A stretch of DNA of 64,000 nt, taken from Sphingobacteriaceae bacterium (GTDB lineage Bacteria > Bacteroidota > Bacteroidia > B-17B0 > Aurantibacillaceae). The DNA lies in assembly GCA_002319075.1 (NCBI GenBank), contig NVQB01000001.1, positions 4,774,001 to 4,838,000 on the forward strand, read 5' to 3'. The notes under the pieces are model-generated. The model ran no database searches, was not told the origin of the DNA, and was given only the letters and a program-made list of their open reading frames with translations. The translations under genes were made by a program, and so were the position numbers. Position 1 is the first letter of the stretch; each line of letters begins with the position of its first letter. Shown piece by piece: positions 36,295 to 45,358 of this stretch.

Positions 36295-37650
36295 TCATTG
36301 CTTTAGAATTCGAAGTTCGTTTGGAAAATAATTATTTATCCGGTTTGGCAGTATTTTCGCCCATCCCAGACCCATACCCTTGTAACACATTAACACCAAA
36401 CCTTTTATATTTTCGTTTCCCGTAAAATTCTCTTTTCGCAAAAATTTTAAAGCTGTTTCTTTATCGAGATCCAATTTGATTACTTCTTTTCTTACTTCCA
36501 AACACCAGGCTAAATCCTGGTTAGGAACCATGTCTTTCCCTTTAATTTCGCCTACCACAGCCCCGGCCTTCTTAAAATAAAATTGTTTTTCGAAGGCCGT
36601 TAGAAAGCTTGCAGCTTCAGCATTTAGCAAATGAAACTGATTGTTTTTTTTTATTACAGAACAAGTAGTTATATCTACAAATGTATTCAGAAGAGATAAT
36701 TCAGTTTTGTTTGCTTCGAGTGAATTTTTCTTTTTTGAATGATATACAGATCCTGAATTACTTTTCTTTCGAAGTACGGCACAGAAAAACCCTTCGCTTT
36801 TTGTAAGATGTGGGTAAAACCTGTATCCATATTGAGTTTCAACTATGCCCCAATTTTTTTCAATCGGTAAAGGCACATACTCCATTTCAAAATCATCAAT
36901 CAATTTTGCAACAATAGTTTCATTTTCTTCAACAGAGTAGGAACAAGTACTATATACGAGAATTCCGTTTTCTTTTAAAGAGGGAAGGACATCATTCAAA
37001 ATTTTTAGCTGACGAACACTGCAGGCCTTCACGTTATCTTCACTCCATTCGTCTATTGCTTCCGGTTGCTTTCTGAAAAGCCCGCTGCCGCTGCAAGGAG
37101 CGTCGATCACAATCGCGTCAAAAAAAGAAGGAAGATCTGAAAAACGCTGCGGATCATTATTTGTGACCACTGTATTACAAGTGCCCCATTTGCTCAGATT
37201 CTGCGCTAAAACATCTGCTCTTGATTTAATAATTTCGTTGGCAACTAAAAGACTGTCTTTGTTAAGTAAAGAATTAATTAAAGTGCTTTTTCCACCCGGA
37301 GCAGCACATATATCCAACACCTTGAGTGTTTGCGAAAGATCAAGACTGTTTTTTAAAGCGAATTCAAGAAACATACTTCCTGCTTCTTGTGGATAATAGC
37401 ACCCTGCCTGAAACAAGGGATCTAAAGTAAATGAAGGGCGTTCGCTGAGATAGAAGCCCTCGCTGTTCCACTTTACGGGTTCTCCCATTTCAAAATCAAG
37501 TCCGGTAGCCGAATGCCCCGCTTTTTTAAACGGATTAAGGCGGATCGAAGTAATTTTATTTTCTTCCTCATGGGCTTCCACAAAAGCTGCTTCGTTAAAA
37601 TGACTCAGGTGATTCAGGCTTTCTAAAAGTTGCGGTGGAAGGCTTGGCAT
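36295..37650 (-). CDS. RNA cytosine-C5 methyltransferase, NOL1/NOP2/Sun family (RsmF-like)
   Basis: A SAM-dependent m5C methyltransferase acting on rRNA (or tRNA). The SAM loop VLDICAAPGGKSTL (112-124) is followed by IDAPCSGSG with Cys186 and YSTCSYS with Cys236, the release and nucleophile cysteines of the family. A C-terminal extension of about 170 residues ends with KGLVLMCYKGMGLGWAKIL, the RsmF/PUA-like tail. At 451 residues it matches RsmF better than RsmB. The gene stands alone beside the tRNA cluster promoter, divergent from recX. The target base is inferred. Confidence 0.88.
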   Translation of the reverse strand: MPSLPPQLLESLNHLSHFNEAAFVEAHEEENKITSIRLNPFKKAGHSATGLDFEMGEPVKWNSEGFYLSERPSFTLDPLFQAGCYYPQEAGSMFLEFALKNSLDLSQTLKVLDICAAPGGKSTLINSLLNKDSLLVANEIIKSRADVLAQNLSKWGTCNTVVTNNDPQRFSDLPSFFDAIVIDAPCSGSGLFRKQPEAIDEWSEDNVKACSVRQLKILNDVLPSLKENGILVYSTCSYSVEENETIVAKLIDDFEMEYVPLPIEKNWGIVETQYGYRFYPHLTKSEGFFCAVLRKKSNSGSVYHSKKKNSLEANKTELSLLNTFVDITTCSVIKKNNQFHLLNAEAASFLTAFEKQFYFKKAGAVVGEIKGKDMVPNQDLAWCLEVRKEVIKLDLDKETALKFLRKENFTGNENIKGLVLMCYKGMGLGWAKILPNRINNYFPNELRILKQ

Positions 37651-37717
37651 TTCTAAAATTAAACGGTTTCTTTGTTTTTCAATCCTGGCAGCTTATTAAA
37701 GCCGCCCTTGTTAATTT

Positions 37718-38209
37718 ATGGAGCACAAAGTAACTAAAATAAAGCTTTCACCCGAGCTGGCGCAGCAAAAAATAATGAGTTGGTGTGCCTACCAGGAAAG
37801 ATCACAGCATGAAACCAGGCAAAAACTTTATGAATATGGTTTGCATTCAGAGGATGTTGAGGCAATCATATCAAACATGATCACTGAGAATTTTTTAAAT
37901 GAAGAGCGCTTTGCCATTGCTTTTGCAGGCGGAAAATTCCGAATTAAACACTGGGGAAAGGTAAAAATAAAAATTGAACTTAAAAAACATAAAGTGTCCG
38001 ACTATTGCATCAACAAGGCGCTTAAGAGTATTGACCCTTTAGAATATGAAGAAATTATAAAGAAAGTAATAGCAAAAAAAACGCGCCTTACAACATCTTC
38101 AAACGCGCAAAAAATATATTACTCTGTATTAAATTATTTAGTATCAAGGGGCTTTGAAAGCGACCTTGTAAGAGAAAATTTAAGTAAATTGCACGACGAA
38201 AAATCGTAA
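37718..38209 (+). CDS. recX: Regulatory protein RecX
   Basis: RecX binds RecA filaments and limits recombinase activity. The family's three-helix repeats are visible: AQQKIMSWCAYQERSQHETRQKLYEYG, then NFLNEERFAIAFAGGKFRIKHWGKVKIKIELKKHKV, then a C-terminal repeat with YSVLNYLVSRGFESDLV. At 163 residues it is normal. It is followed 18 bases later by an SDR gene, with which it may be co-transcribed; recA itself is not in the window. Confidence 0.87.
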   Translation: MEHKVTKIKLSPELAQQKIMSWCAYQERSQHETRQKLYEYGLHSEDVEAIISNMITENFLNEERFAIAFAGGKFRIKHWGKVKIKIELKKHKVSDYCINKALKSIDPLEYEEIIKKVIAKKTRLTTSSNAQKIYYSVLNYLVSRGFESDLVRENLSKLHDEKS

Positions 38210-38227
38210 GTTTTATCCCGCAAAAAA

Positions 38228-39016
38228 ATGAATTTAGATTTACACAATAAACGCGCAATTGTTTGCGGTAGTACACAAGGAATAGGAAAAGCAGTTGCTT
38301 TGGAACTGGCTCTGATGGGCGCAAACGTTACACTTATAGCAAGAAACGAAACAAGTCTAAAACAAGCGAAAAGCGAACTTGCAAATAGCGGTAATCAATT
38401 ACACTCGTATCTGTGTGTGGATTTTAATAATCCGGAACAACTAAAAGAACTTGTATCAAATTTCATTCAACGTACGGGTCCGGTTAATATTTTGGTTAAT
38501 AACACAGGTGGCCCCCCCGCAGGTCCGATTACGAACGCAAAACCCGAAGAATTTCTTTCTGCTTTTAATAATCACCTGATTTGTAATCACGTTCTAGTAC
38601 AAGCTTGCGTGGAAGGAATGAAAAACAGTGGTTACGGAAGAATCGTGAATGTCATTTCCACTTCGGTAAAACAAGCCCTTCCCAATCTCGGAGTAAGTAA
38701 CACTATTCGTGCGGCAGTTGGTAACTGGGCAAAAACACTGGCAAACGAGCTCGGCAAATTTGGAATTACGGTAAACAATGTGTTGCCAGGAGCAACAGCA
38801 ACACAACGCTTATCTACCATTATTGAAAATAAAGCCTTGAAAACAAACGTAAACAACGACGAAGTAAAGAAGGAAATGTTGCACGAAATTCCGTTAGGTA
38901 GATTTGCGGAAGCATCGGAAGTTGCAAATGCGATCGCTTTTCTGGTTTCGCCAGCAGCAGCTTATATTAATGGAATTAACCTTCCCGTAGATGGCGGGCG
39001 TACATCCTCCTTGTAG
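38228..39016 (+). CDS. SDR-family oxidoreductase with atypical catalytic site
   Basis: A short-chain dehydrogenase/reductase-like protein of 262 residues with a Rossmann start GSTQGIG (14-20), the NNTGG structural motif (91-95) and a C-terminal PVDGGRTSS. The usual Tyr-x3-Lys pair is missing: the aligned residues are Ser157 and Arg161 in a VSNTIRAAV segment. A 3-oxoacyl-ACP-reductase-like subgroup lacking the canonical tetrad is known, and this protein fits it. It may use another residue, or be a non-catalytic member. The neighbour upstream is recX. Function uncertain. Confidence 0.82.
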   Translation: MNLDLHNKRAIVCGSTQGIGKAVALELALMGANVTLIARNETSLKQAKSELANSGNQLHSYLCVDFNNPEQLKELVSNFIQRTGPVNILVNNTGGPPAGPITNAKPEEFLSAFNNHLICNHVLVQACVEGMKNSGYGRIVNVISTSVKQALPNLGVSNTIRAAVGNWAKTLANELGKFGITVNNVLPGATATQRLSTIIENKALKTNVNNDEVKKEMLHEIPLGRFAEASEVANAIAFLVSPAAAYINGINLPVDGGRTSSL

Positions 39017-39091
39017 AAGTTAACAAATTACTGTTACTAAAAGAGTTAACACTTACAAAAACGCTGCAGTTAATTAGGGTATTTTAGACGC

Positions 39092-40429
39092 ATGATTAAA
39101 TACTTATTTATTATAATCAATTCATTCGGACTTTTTATTTATGGCTTATTTGCCGGTGACAATGGCATTACTGTTACCAGCAACATTCCTGCTAACCTTG
39201 TTGCAGGACAGGAAGTAACCATCGAATTAAAAGTGAATAAAGGTGGAATGAGTGGTTTTGCAAAATTACAATTAGAACTTCCTGAAGGTATAACCGTTAA
39301 AGCTGCCGATGACAAAGGCGCTAACTATAATTACAACGCAGGGATAGCAAAATGGGTTTGGCCTGCATTACCTATGGAAAGCGAAATTATTGTAAGCGTA
39401 ACTTTATTTGTTGAATCTTCTGCCTCAGGAACAAAGTTTATTGCGTCAAAATATTCTTACGTAGAAAATAATGTAAAACAGGTAGTGGAAATGAATCCGG
39501 TTGAAGTAAAGATTCTACCGCCTGGCTCAGATCCGGGAACGCCAGTTGCTACAAAAACCGAAACACCACTGAATGCAGATTCAGCAACCGTTACAACTTC
39601 CACACCGGTAGTGAATACGGGAGCTGAACCAGCCGGAAATATCACGGTTACAAGGGTAATCTCTGCAGGAACAACTGACAATGAATTTTTAATTACGCTA
39701 AAAATTAAGAAAGATGGAACTAAAGGATTTGCAAGATACAGTGATGATATTTCAGAAGGCATTATTGTAAAGGCAGCTAAAACAGATGGAGGTTCATTTT
39801 CTGTTGCAGATGGTAAAATTAAATTCGTTTGGGTAAATGTTCCTGAGAAAGACGAATTAGAAATCTCTTACACCATAAGCGGAAGCACCTCCAATGCTGT
39901 AGTTCTGGGGGGCGAATATTCTTATCTGGAAGATAATCAAAGCAAGAAATTTAAAGTTCCTATGGAAACTATCGCTTTCCAGACAAAACAAATTGCCGGC
40001 GAGGAAAAGAAAGAATCAAAACCCGTTGAAGTGAAGGATCCTGAAATTGTAATTCCTGCCACTGTTCAATCTGTGGAAGAAACTGTGGCTAAAAAACTTT
40101 CTGAAAGTAGCATGGAAACAACCATTGAGAAGAAAGATGGAACTATGAACTATATGGTTCAGGTTGGCGCTTTTACCAACGCTAATGTTACGGCTCAACG
40201 ACTAAAAAGAAAATTCAGTATTACCGAAACCATAAAGAGTGAATTGCATGAAGGTTACTCTAAGTTTATGATAGGTGCTCATTCAGAATACAAAACTGCG
40301 CGTAATCAAAGGGAAACGATGAAGTCGGTGAATGGTGTAAAGACTGCTTTTGTAGTTGCTTATAATCAAGGTAAAAGAATAACTGTACAGGAAGCATTAA
40401 TGATCACTAATCAAAAATGGTTTAAATAA
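39092..40429 (+). CDS. Exported SPOR-like domain protein with duplicated N-terminal domain
   Basis: An exported protein of 445 residues of unknown function. After an N-terminal hydrophobic segment (residues 1-21), two homologous domains follow at about 27-138 and 185-300; both share KGFA(K/R), a glycine-rich turn, G-I-VKAA, a K-VW-P/V strand and a YSY(V/L)E(N/D)N motif. The C-terminal 95 residues (about 351-445) resemble a SPOR domain, opening YMVQVGAFTN, which in known proteins binds denuded peptidoglycan. The ending ITVQEAL is shared with the next gene's ISIQEAM. The neighbour 34 bases downstream encodes a barrel protein with related modules; the two are probably one unit. Confidence 0.72.
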   Translation: MIKYLFIIINSFGLFIYGLFAGDNGITVTSNIPANLVAGQEVTIELKVNKGGMSGFAKLQLELPEGITVKAADDKGANYNYNAGIAKWVWPALPMESEIIVSVTLFVESSASGTKFIASKYSYVENNVKQVVEMNPVEVKILPPGSDPGTPVATKTETPLNADSATVTTSTPVVNTGAEPAGNITVTRVISAGTTDNEFLITLKIKKDGTKGFARYSDDISEGIIVKAAKTDGGSFSVADGKIKFVWVNVPEKDELEISYTISGSTSNAVVLGGEYSYLEDNQSKKFKVPMETIAFQTKQIAGEEKKESKPVEVKDPEIVIPATVQSVEETVAKKLSESSMETTIEKKDGTMNYMVQVGAFTNANVTAQRLKRKFSITETIKSELHEGYSKFMIGAHSEYKTARNQRETMKSVNGVKTAFVVAYNQGKRITVQEALMITNQKWFK

Positions 40430-40463
40430 AAAAAAAGCCTATTTTTACCGCATCAAAAAAATT

Positions 40464-43265
40464 ATGAAGAATCTGTTTCTTCTTACAATATTTCTTATTT
40501 CTTTATCCGTAAACGGACAAAATGGGTTATCCAGACAGGATAGTTTATTGAGAGCGCAACGCATTCAGGATAGTATCCGTGATCAGGAATTGCTCGATAT
40601 TCTGGGTCCAATTGAGGTTGAAAAACCGGTAATCCCGGTTCAAATTACACCTTCCGTTCAAATTACACCTCCCGTTCAAATTACCCCACCTGTAACGCCC
40701 AAAGACACTCTTAAACCGGTGGTTGCGCCCGCTGATACAACCAAATCAAAACCAGTAACACAACCTGTTATTCAGGTGCCTGTTGATACAGCCAAAGCAA
40801 AGCCTACTCAGCCTGTTGTGCCTCAAAAACAAGTAATAGACTCGGTAAAGCCAGTCATTACGCCACCTGATACAGCCAAAACAAAACCTGTTATACAAGA
40901 GCCTATAAAACCCGCCACGGTTATTGATAAACCTGTTCAACCAGACACTCCAGTGGTTAAAACTCCGGCGTACAGTTCCACGGTTGATCCCAGGTCCTTG
41001 CCTCTGGATAGTTTAACCGCTGACCAACTTTTACAGTACTATCAAACAGAGCCAGAACCTCCTGATTTTTATAAGGGACCGGATATTGGTGATTCTGTTT
41101 ATTATGTTTTGAATCCTATGACCATTCCAACCACCACTGTAAATGGAGAGGCTCTGAGCAGGCACGGTGACGGCACAGAGAGCGAAATTGAACAGGATCT
41201 GGATACGACAAATAGTGTTGAACAACGTCTTAAACCAAAAATCAGCATTGGTGTGGGGCGTATGGGCTTTAATGGAGATCTGTATAAAAAACATTTTCAA
41301 ACTTTGTCTATGGGACGTCCAGCTTTGGATTTAGCTATCTCTCACCGTATCACGCGTTATTTACAGCTCGATTTTAATGTGTTGTTTGGAAAACTTGGCG
41401 GAAATGAACGTCTCGATAACAGAAATGAAAATTTCAGATCAGAAATAAGAGCAGGCGGTGTTAATTTGGTATATGATTTTGGGAATTTTATCCCAAGCCA
41501 GTATAAGGTAAGGCCATTTATTAGTTTTGGAGCGTACGGATTTGAATTTTTAAGTAAAACAGATTTAAAAGATAAAAACGGTCGTACTTATTTTTATTGG
41601 AGCGACGGAAGTATTAAGGATATAGCAGAAGGTGCTCCGGAAGCTCAGAACGCAGTGGATCTTCAAAGGGATTACGTCTATGAATCCGATATTCGCGAAT
41701 TAAATAAGGATGGATTTGGAAAATATACCGAACGTGCATTCGCTTTTCCATTGGGCGCAGGATTCATAATGAAGGTCACAGATCGCGTTGATCTGAAATT
41801 AAATTTTCAATACTATTTCTCAACCACAGATTATATTGACGGTATTTCAAATAAGAGTTTGGGTGAGAGAGCAGGCTCCAAAAGCAGAGACAACTGGACA
41901 TATACTTCGTTTGCTTTGCAATATGATCTTATCGCTAAAAATAAACCTAAGTCAAGCAAAGCTCTCGATACTCTTAGTAATTCTGACTGGTTTGCGCTCG
42001 ATAACAGCGACTCAGACGAAGACGGTGTGCCAGATATGAAGGATGACTGCCAGGGAACTGCAAAAGGCGCGAAAGTAGATTTGAAAGGCTGTCCTGTAGA
42101 CGAAGATAACGATGGTATTCCGACTTACCGCGATGATGAGTTAACAACAGCTGCAGGCGTTCCTGTAAATGCGCGTGGTGTAGGACAAACAGATGATTAC
42201 TGGCAAAAATGGTATGACAACTATTTGAACGATTCTTTGGCCACGGATAGAACTACTGAAACAATTGGAAATATTTACGCTGCAGTAGCTAAGAAACCGA
42301 AAGAGAAAAAAGATAATTTTACTGTAGAATTAGTGAGATATGCAGGACCTATTCCTTCCGATGAATTGGCATTCTTATTAAGTATTGGAGATATTAATTC
42401 GGTAACACTCGACGACGGAACGACTGTGGTGTACACAAGCGGCACTTACGATAAATTGAGTACAGCCATCAAACGTCGTGATGAATTCAGGACTACTGGT
42501 AGTAAAGGAGCAGGTATATCGAGAATCAAAGGGAAAGAAATTGTTCAGGTGGGTGATGATGAACTTCAAAAACTGCTAGCTACTGAAATTGACGACCTGA
42601 TGAATGTGAATGTGAATGACAGTTCTGGTGTCAGCGCATCTGCCATTCTTCCTGAGGAAGCCGGTATTTTTGGAAAAGATGATGTGGTTTACCGTGTGCA
42701 ATTAGGCGCATTTAAAAATAAGATCTCTACAAAAGTATTTAATACAAGTGCCGGTGTACTTGAATTAAAAACAGGCGAGAATATTTACAGATATGTAACT
42801 AAAGGTTACAGAACTATTGGTGATGCTGCTGCAGTGAGAGCCGATTTAGTGGTTCAGGGTTACAGTGATGCGTTCGTAACAGCTTACAAAGGAGGTAAAC
42901 GCATCCCGATGAATCAAACAGGCGCCACTATGGAGGCTGGTTATAAAGAAGATTTAAGTGAGGATAAAACTTTTAACTCGATTGATAAAAAATTATTAGC
43001 ATTTAAAATTCAATTAGGACCATTGAAAAAACCTTCGCAAGAAGCTTCTATGGATGAAAAAGTGAAAGATCTGAAAGCTATTGACAAACAGACAACTGCT
43101 ACTGGAAACATTCGTTACACAGCAGGTGGAGAGTTTTCAAGGTTAGATACCGCTGAAAAATTAAGAAAAGAATTAGAAGATAAAGGTTACTCAGACGCGT
43201 TTATCATCGCCACTTTCAAAAATGAGATCATCTCAATACAGGAAGCAATGGAGTTACTCAAGTAA
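40464..43265 (+). CDS. Outer-membrane barrel protein with TSP3 and SPOR-like modules
   Basis: A 933-residue exported protein with a mosaic layout. A signal peptide (1-18) is followed by a Pro/Thr/Lys-rich linker (about 50-175) that contains an 18-base tandem repeat coding VQITP units. Residues about 255-490 look like an outer-membrane barrel (alternating aromatic strands, SFALQYDLI end). Next are thrombospondin-type-3 calcium repeats (DSDEDGVPDMKDDC, DEDNDGIPTYRDD; about 514-560). Three SPOR-like modules fill the rest (about 618-700, 742-830 and 845-933), with YRVQLGAFKN and FKIQLGPLK cores. The usual OmpA peptidoglycan-binding domain is absent and may be replaced by the SPOR modules. A bidirectional terminator follows. 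Confidence 0.72.
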   Translation: MKNLFLLTIFLISLSVNGQNGLSRQDSLLRAQRIQDSIRDQELLDILGPIEVEKPVIPVQITPSVQITPPVQITPPVTPKDTLKPVVAPADTTKSKPVTQPVIQVPVDTAKAKPTQPVVPQKQVIDSVKPVITPPDTAKTKPVIQEPIKPATVIDKPVQPDTPVVKTPAYSSTVDPRSLPLDSLTADQLLQYYQTEPEPPDFYKGPDIGDSVYYVLNPMTIPTTTVNGEALSRHGDGTESEIEQDLDTTNSVEQRLKPKISIGVGRMGFNGDLYKKHFQTLSMGRPALDLAISHRITRYLQLDFNVLFGKLGGNERLDNRNENFRSEIRAGGVNLVYDFGNFIPSQYKVRPFISFGAYGFEFLSKTDLKDKNGRTYFYWSDGSIKDIAEGAPEAQNAVDLQRDYVYESDIRELNKDGFGKYTERAFAFPLGAGFIMKVTDRVDLKLNFQYYFSTTDYIDGISNKSLGERAGSKSRDNWTYTSFALQYDLIAKNKPKSSKALDTLSNSDWFALDNSDSDEDGVPDMKDDCQGTAKGAKVDLKGCPVDEDNDGIPTYRDDELTTAAGVPVNARGVGQTDDYWQKWYDNYLNDSLATDRTTETIGNIYAAVAKKPKEKKDNFTVELVRYAGPIPSDELAFLLSIGDINSVTLDDGTTVVYTSGTYDKLSTAIKRRDEFRTTGSKGAGISRIKGKEIVQVGDDELQKLLATEIDDLMNVNVNDSSGVSASAILPEEAGIFGKDDVVYRVQLGAFKNKISTKVFNTSAGVLELKTGENIYRYVTKGYRTIGDAAAVRADLVVQGYSDAFVTAYKGGKRIPMNQTGATMEAGYKEDLSEDKTFNSIDKKLLAFKIQLGPLKKPSQEASMDEKVKDLKAIDKQTTATGNIRYTAGGEFSRLDTAEKLRKELEDKGYSDAFIIATFKNEIISIQEAMELLK

Positions 43266-43284
43266 TTTTAGATACTTAAAAAAG

Positions 43285-43317
43285 AATCCAATACCGAATA
43301 GTATTGGATTTTTTTTA
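43285..43317. terminator. Bidirectional terminator after the barrel-SPOR gene
   Basis: AATCCAATAC pairs perfectly with GTATTGGATT (10 pairs) over a 6-base loop. A T run follows on the plus strand and an A run precedes it, so it serves both convergent genes. Confidence 0.88.
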
Positions 43318-43337
43318 CTTATAAATTCAGGTACTCT

Positions 43338-43805
43338 TTAATCTTCTTCGTAATAATCAATTACCAATCCATCTAAAGGATTAATAGATACGATGCGTTT
43401 TTCTTTTCCAAAAACCAACAAAGCTGAACCGGCTTTATGATAGTCACCTTCTTTAATAATTCTAACACTTTCAAGCGTTAAACCAATTACATCTTCCCAC
43501 ATTTTGGTTGTGGACGCATTTACTGCGAATAATTTTATTTTCCCGTCAAATTCCTTTTCCAGTTCAGCTACCGCGGCTTTATAGTTAAAGTTAATAGCGT
43601 CCAAACCATCGCCGTTTTCATTGCAGGAAATGGTTAGTTTTTGCTTGTCTGTAAAATGAAGTTCTAAATTATCTATCAGCTCAACAGAGCCATTTTTATC
43701 AACGGTATTTTGCCACAAGTGACAAACAATTTTTTCAACGACTTTTCCCTGAGCGCTTACAAAACGTGCAAGCGCTTCATCACTAAAATATGTATTCAGA
43801 TCCAT
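43338..43805 (-). CDS. Conserved-looking hypothetical protein
   Basis: I do not recognise this 155-residue protein. It is cytoplasmic by appearance (no signal peptide or membrane segment), acidic, and rich in beta-strand and helix alternation; the ISCNENGDGLDAINFNYKAAVAELEKEFDGKIKLF region may form an alpha/beta domain. It ends in an acidic DYYEED tail. It starts one base after the phosphoesterase stop, so the two are translationally coupled and probably functionally linked. Confidence 0.6.
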   Translation of the reverse strand: MDLNTYFSDEALARFVSAQGKVVEKIVCHLWQNTVDKNGSVELIDNLELHFTDKQKLTISCNENGDGLDAINFNYKAAVAELEKEFDGKIKLFAVNASTTKMWEDVIGLTLESVRIIKEGDYHKAGSALLVFGKEKRIVSINPLDGLVIDYYEED

Positions 43806-43806
43806 G

Positions 43807-44316
43807 TTACGAAGGTAAGGATGTTCTGCTTCCTAATTCAATTATTGCCAGGTTTTTTATGTCGGTGTTCTCTATTTCAAATCTTACAACCGTCTTTACT
43901 GCATGAAAGCCATGCACACCGCATGCCCCGGGATTTATGTGAAGCAGGTCATACTGCTTATCATACATTACTTTTAGGATGTGGGAGTGGCCGCATATAA
44001 ATAAATTAGGCCTGTTTTTTATTATCAGTTCCTTAATTCTTGCAGGATATTTGCCCGGATAACCCCCAATATGCGTCATAAGTACTTTGACGCCTTCGCA
44101 ATCAAAAATTAAATTTTCAGGATAAGTAATGCGGATGTCGTTAGCGTCTATGTTTCCAAAAACAGCTCTGAAAGGTTTTAATTTTTCAATTTCTTTACAA
44201 AGCTCCATAGTACCTATATCACCCGCGTGCCAGACTTCGTCAGCAGCCTCAATGTGTTTTAATAGAGATTTGTCCAGGTAACTATGGGTATCGGATATCA
44301 GAAGAATTTTTTTCAA
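43807..44316 (-). CDS. Metallophosphoesterase (YfcE/MJ0936 type)
   Basis: A compact calcineurin-like phosphoesterase of 169 residues. The metal-binding motifs are in order: SDTHS (Asp9, His11), HAGDIG (Asp33), FGNIDAN (Asn55), the MTHIGG histidine and GHSH near residues 108-115. Members hydrolyse phosphodiesters or act on cyclic nucleotides; the physiological substrate here is unknown. It is coupled to the downstream hypothetical gene with a 1-base gap, and lies 69 bases past the parB stop. Confidence 0.86.
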   Translation of the reverse strand: MKKILLISDTHSYLDKSLLKHIEAADEVWHAGDIGTMELCKEIEKLKPFRAVFGNIDANDIRITYPENLIFDCEGVKVLMTHIGGYPGKYPARIKELIIKNRPNLFICGHSHILKVMYDKQYDLLHINPGACGVHGFHAVKTVVRFEIENTDIKNLAIIELGSRTSLPS

Positions 44317-44332
44317 TGTTATAGTTTACAGC

Positions 44333-44365
44333 AAAATTAAGGCTCTGTAAACCTTACAGAGCCTT
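44333..44365 (-). terminator. Terminator after parB
   Basis: On the minus strand AAGGCTCTGTAA pairs with TTACAGAGCCTT (12 pairs, 3-base loop) 20 bases past the parB stop and is followed by AATTTTGC. The stem is very stable, though the T run is short. Confidence 0.6.
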
Positions 44366-44385
44366 AAAAGAAATGACGAGTATGT

Positions 44386-45276
44386 TTATTCTATCCCAAA
44401 AAAGGAAATGATGTGCTGTAGTTCCTGGTCGTTACTGAAACTGAGCGTTAGATTACCGCCACCCTTAGCATTACGTTTTAGAGAATAAGACTTATTAAAA
44501 ATCTTATCCAAGCCTTTCGAAATCTCTTTATCTTCTACACTTAAGGGTTTTTCAACACGTGTAACTTTAGGAGTTACTTTTACTTTTTCGCCTCTGGCCA
44601 GGTCTTCAATTTGACGAACTGAAAAATCCTGCTCAAGTGCCATTGCAAAAATTGCTAACTGGCGGTCCTCATTATCAATGTTGATAAGAGCTTTAGCGTG
44701 GCCCATAGTAATTTCGCGATCACGCAAAGATTTTTGAATAGGAGCAGGGAGTTTTAATAAACGTAAAAAGTTTGTTACAGTGCTTCTTTGTTTTCCAACC
44801 TTTTCGCTGAGCTGCTCTTGTGTTAGGTTGCATTCATCAATTAAACGCTTATACGAAAGAGAAACTTCAATAGGATCAAGGTCTTCACGCTGAATATTTT
44901 CAACCAAAGCCATTTCTAACATTTCCTGATCGTCAGCAATACGAATGTAAGCTGGTACATCCGTTAGTCCTGCCATTTGAGAAGCTCTGAAACGACGTTC
45001 TCCCGAAATAAGCTGGTAACGGTCGTAGCCTAATTTTCTTACTGTAATGGGCTGAATAATGCCATGTTGCTTAATACTGTCGCTTAGCTCTTGTAAAGCT
45101 GTTTCTTCAAAATTAGTACGCGGTTGAAACGGGTTTGTTTCAATGTTTTTTATTCTGATAACAGATACCGAATTAACAACGGGTGCGTTCTCGCCAATAC
45201 CTTTTGTTGTAATGTCTGTTTTTGCATTTTCTAACAATGCACTTAATCCTCTTCCTAATGCTGGTTTTTTACTCAT
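44386..45276 (-). CDS. parB: Chromosome-partitioning protein ParB (Spo0J family)
   Basis: ParB is a CTP-dependent DNA clamp that loads at parS sites and works with ParA to segregate the chromosome. The N-terminal LGRGLSALLEN, the box I NPFQPRTNFEE segment, the box II/CTP-binding SGERRFRAS motif, and the helix-turn-helix LTQEQLSEKVGKQRSTVTNFLRLLKLP region are all present. At 296 residues it is the standard length. It follows parA on the same strand across an 82-base spacer that contains a copy of a 28-base repeat. Confidence 0.94.
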   Translation of the reverse strand: MSKKPALGRGLSALLENAKTDITTKGIGENAPVVNSVSVIRIKNIETNPFQPRTNFEETALQELSDSIKQHGIIQPITVRKLGYDRYQLISGERRFRASQMAGLTDVPAYIRIADDQEMLEMALVENIQREDLDPIEVSLSYKRLIDECNLTQEQLSEKVGKQRSTVTNFLRLLKLPAPIQKSLRDREITMGHAKALINIDNEDRQLAIFAMALEQDFSVRQIEDLARGEKVKVTPKVTRVEKPLSVEDKEISKGLDKIFNKSYSLKRNAKGGGNLTLSFSNDQELQHIISFFGIE

Positions 45277-45286
45277 TTATGTAGTC

Positions 45287-45314
45287 TATAGTTTAGAGTC
45301 AATAGTCAATAGTT
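45287..45314. repeat. Second copy of the 28-base element (parA-parB spacer)
   Basis: It matches 34031-34058 at 25 of 28 positions and is followed about 20 bases on by AACTATCG, as in the other copy. It lies in the short spacer between parA and parB. Confidence 0.45.
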
Positions 45315-45358
45315 GGAGCCAACATCGGTTGGTTGTAAACTATCGCCTATAAACTTTG

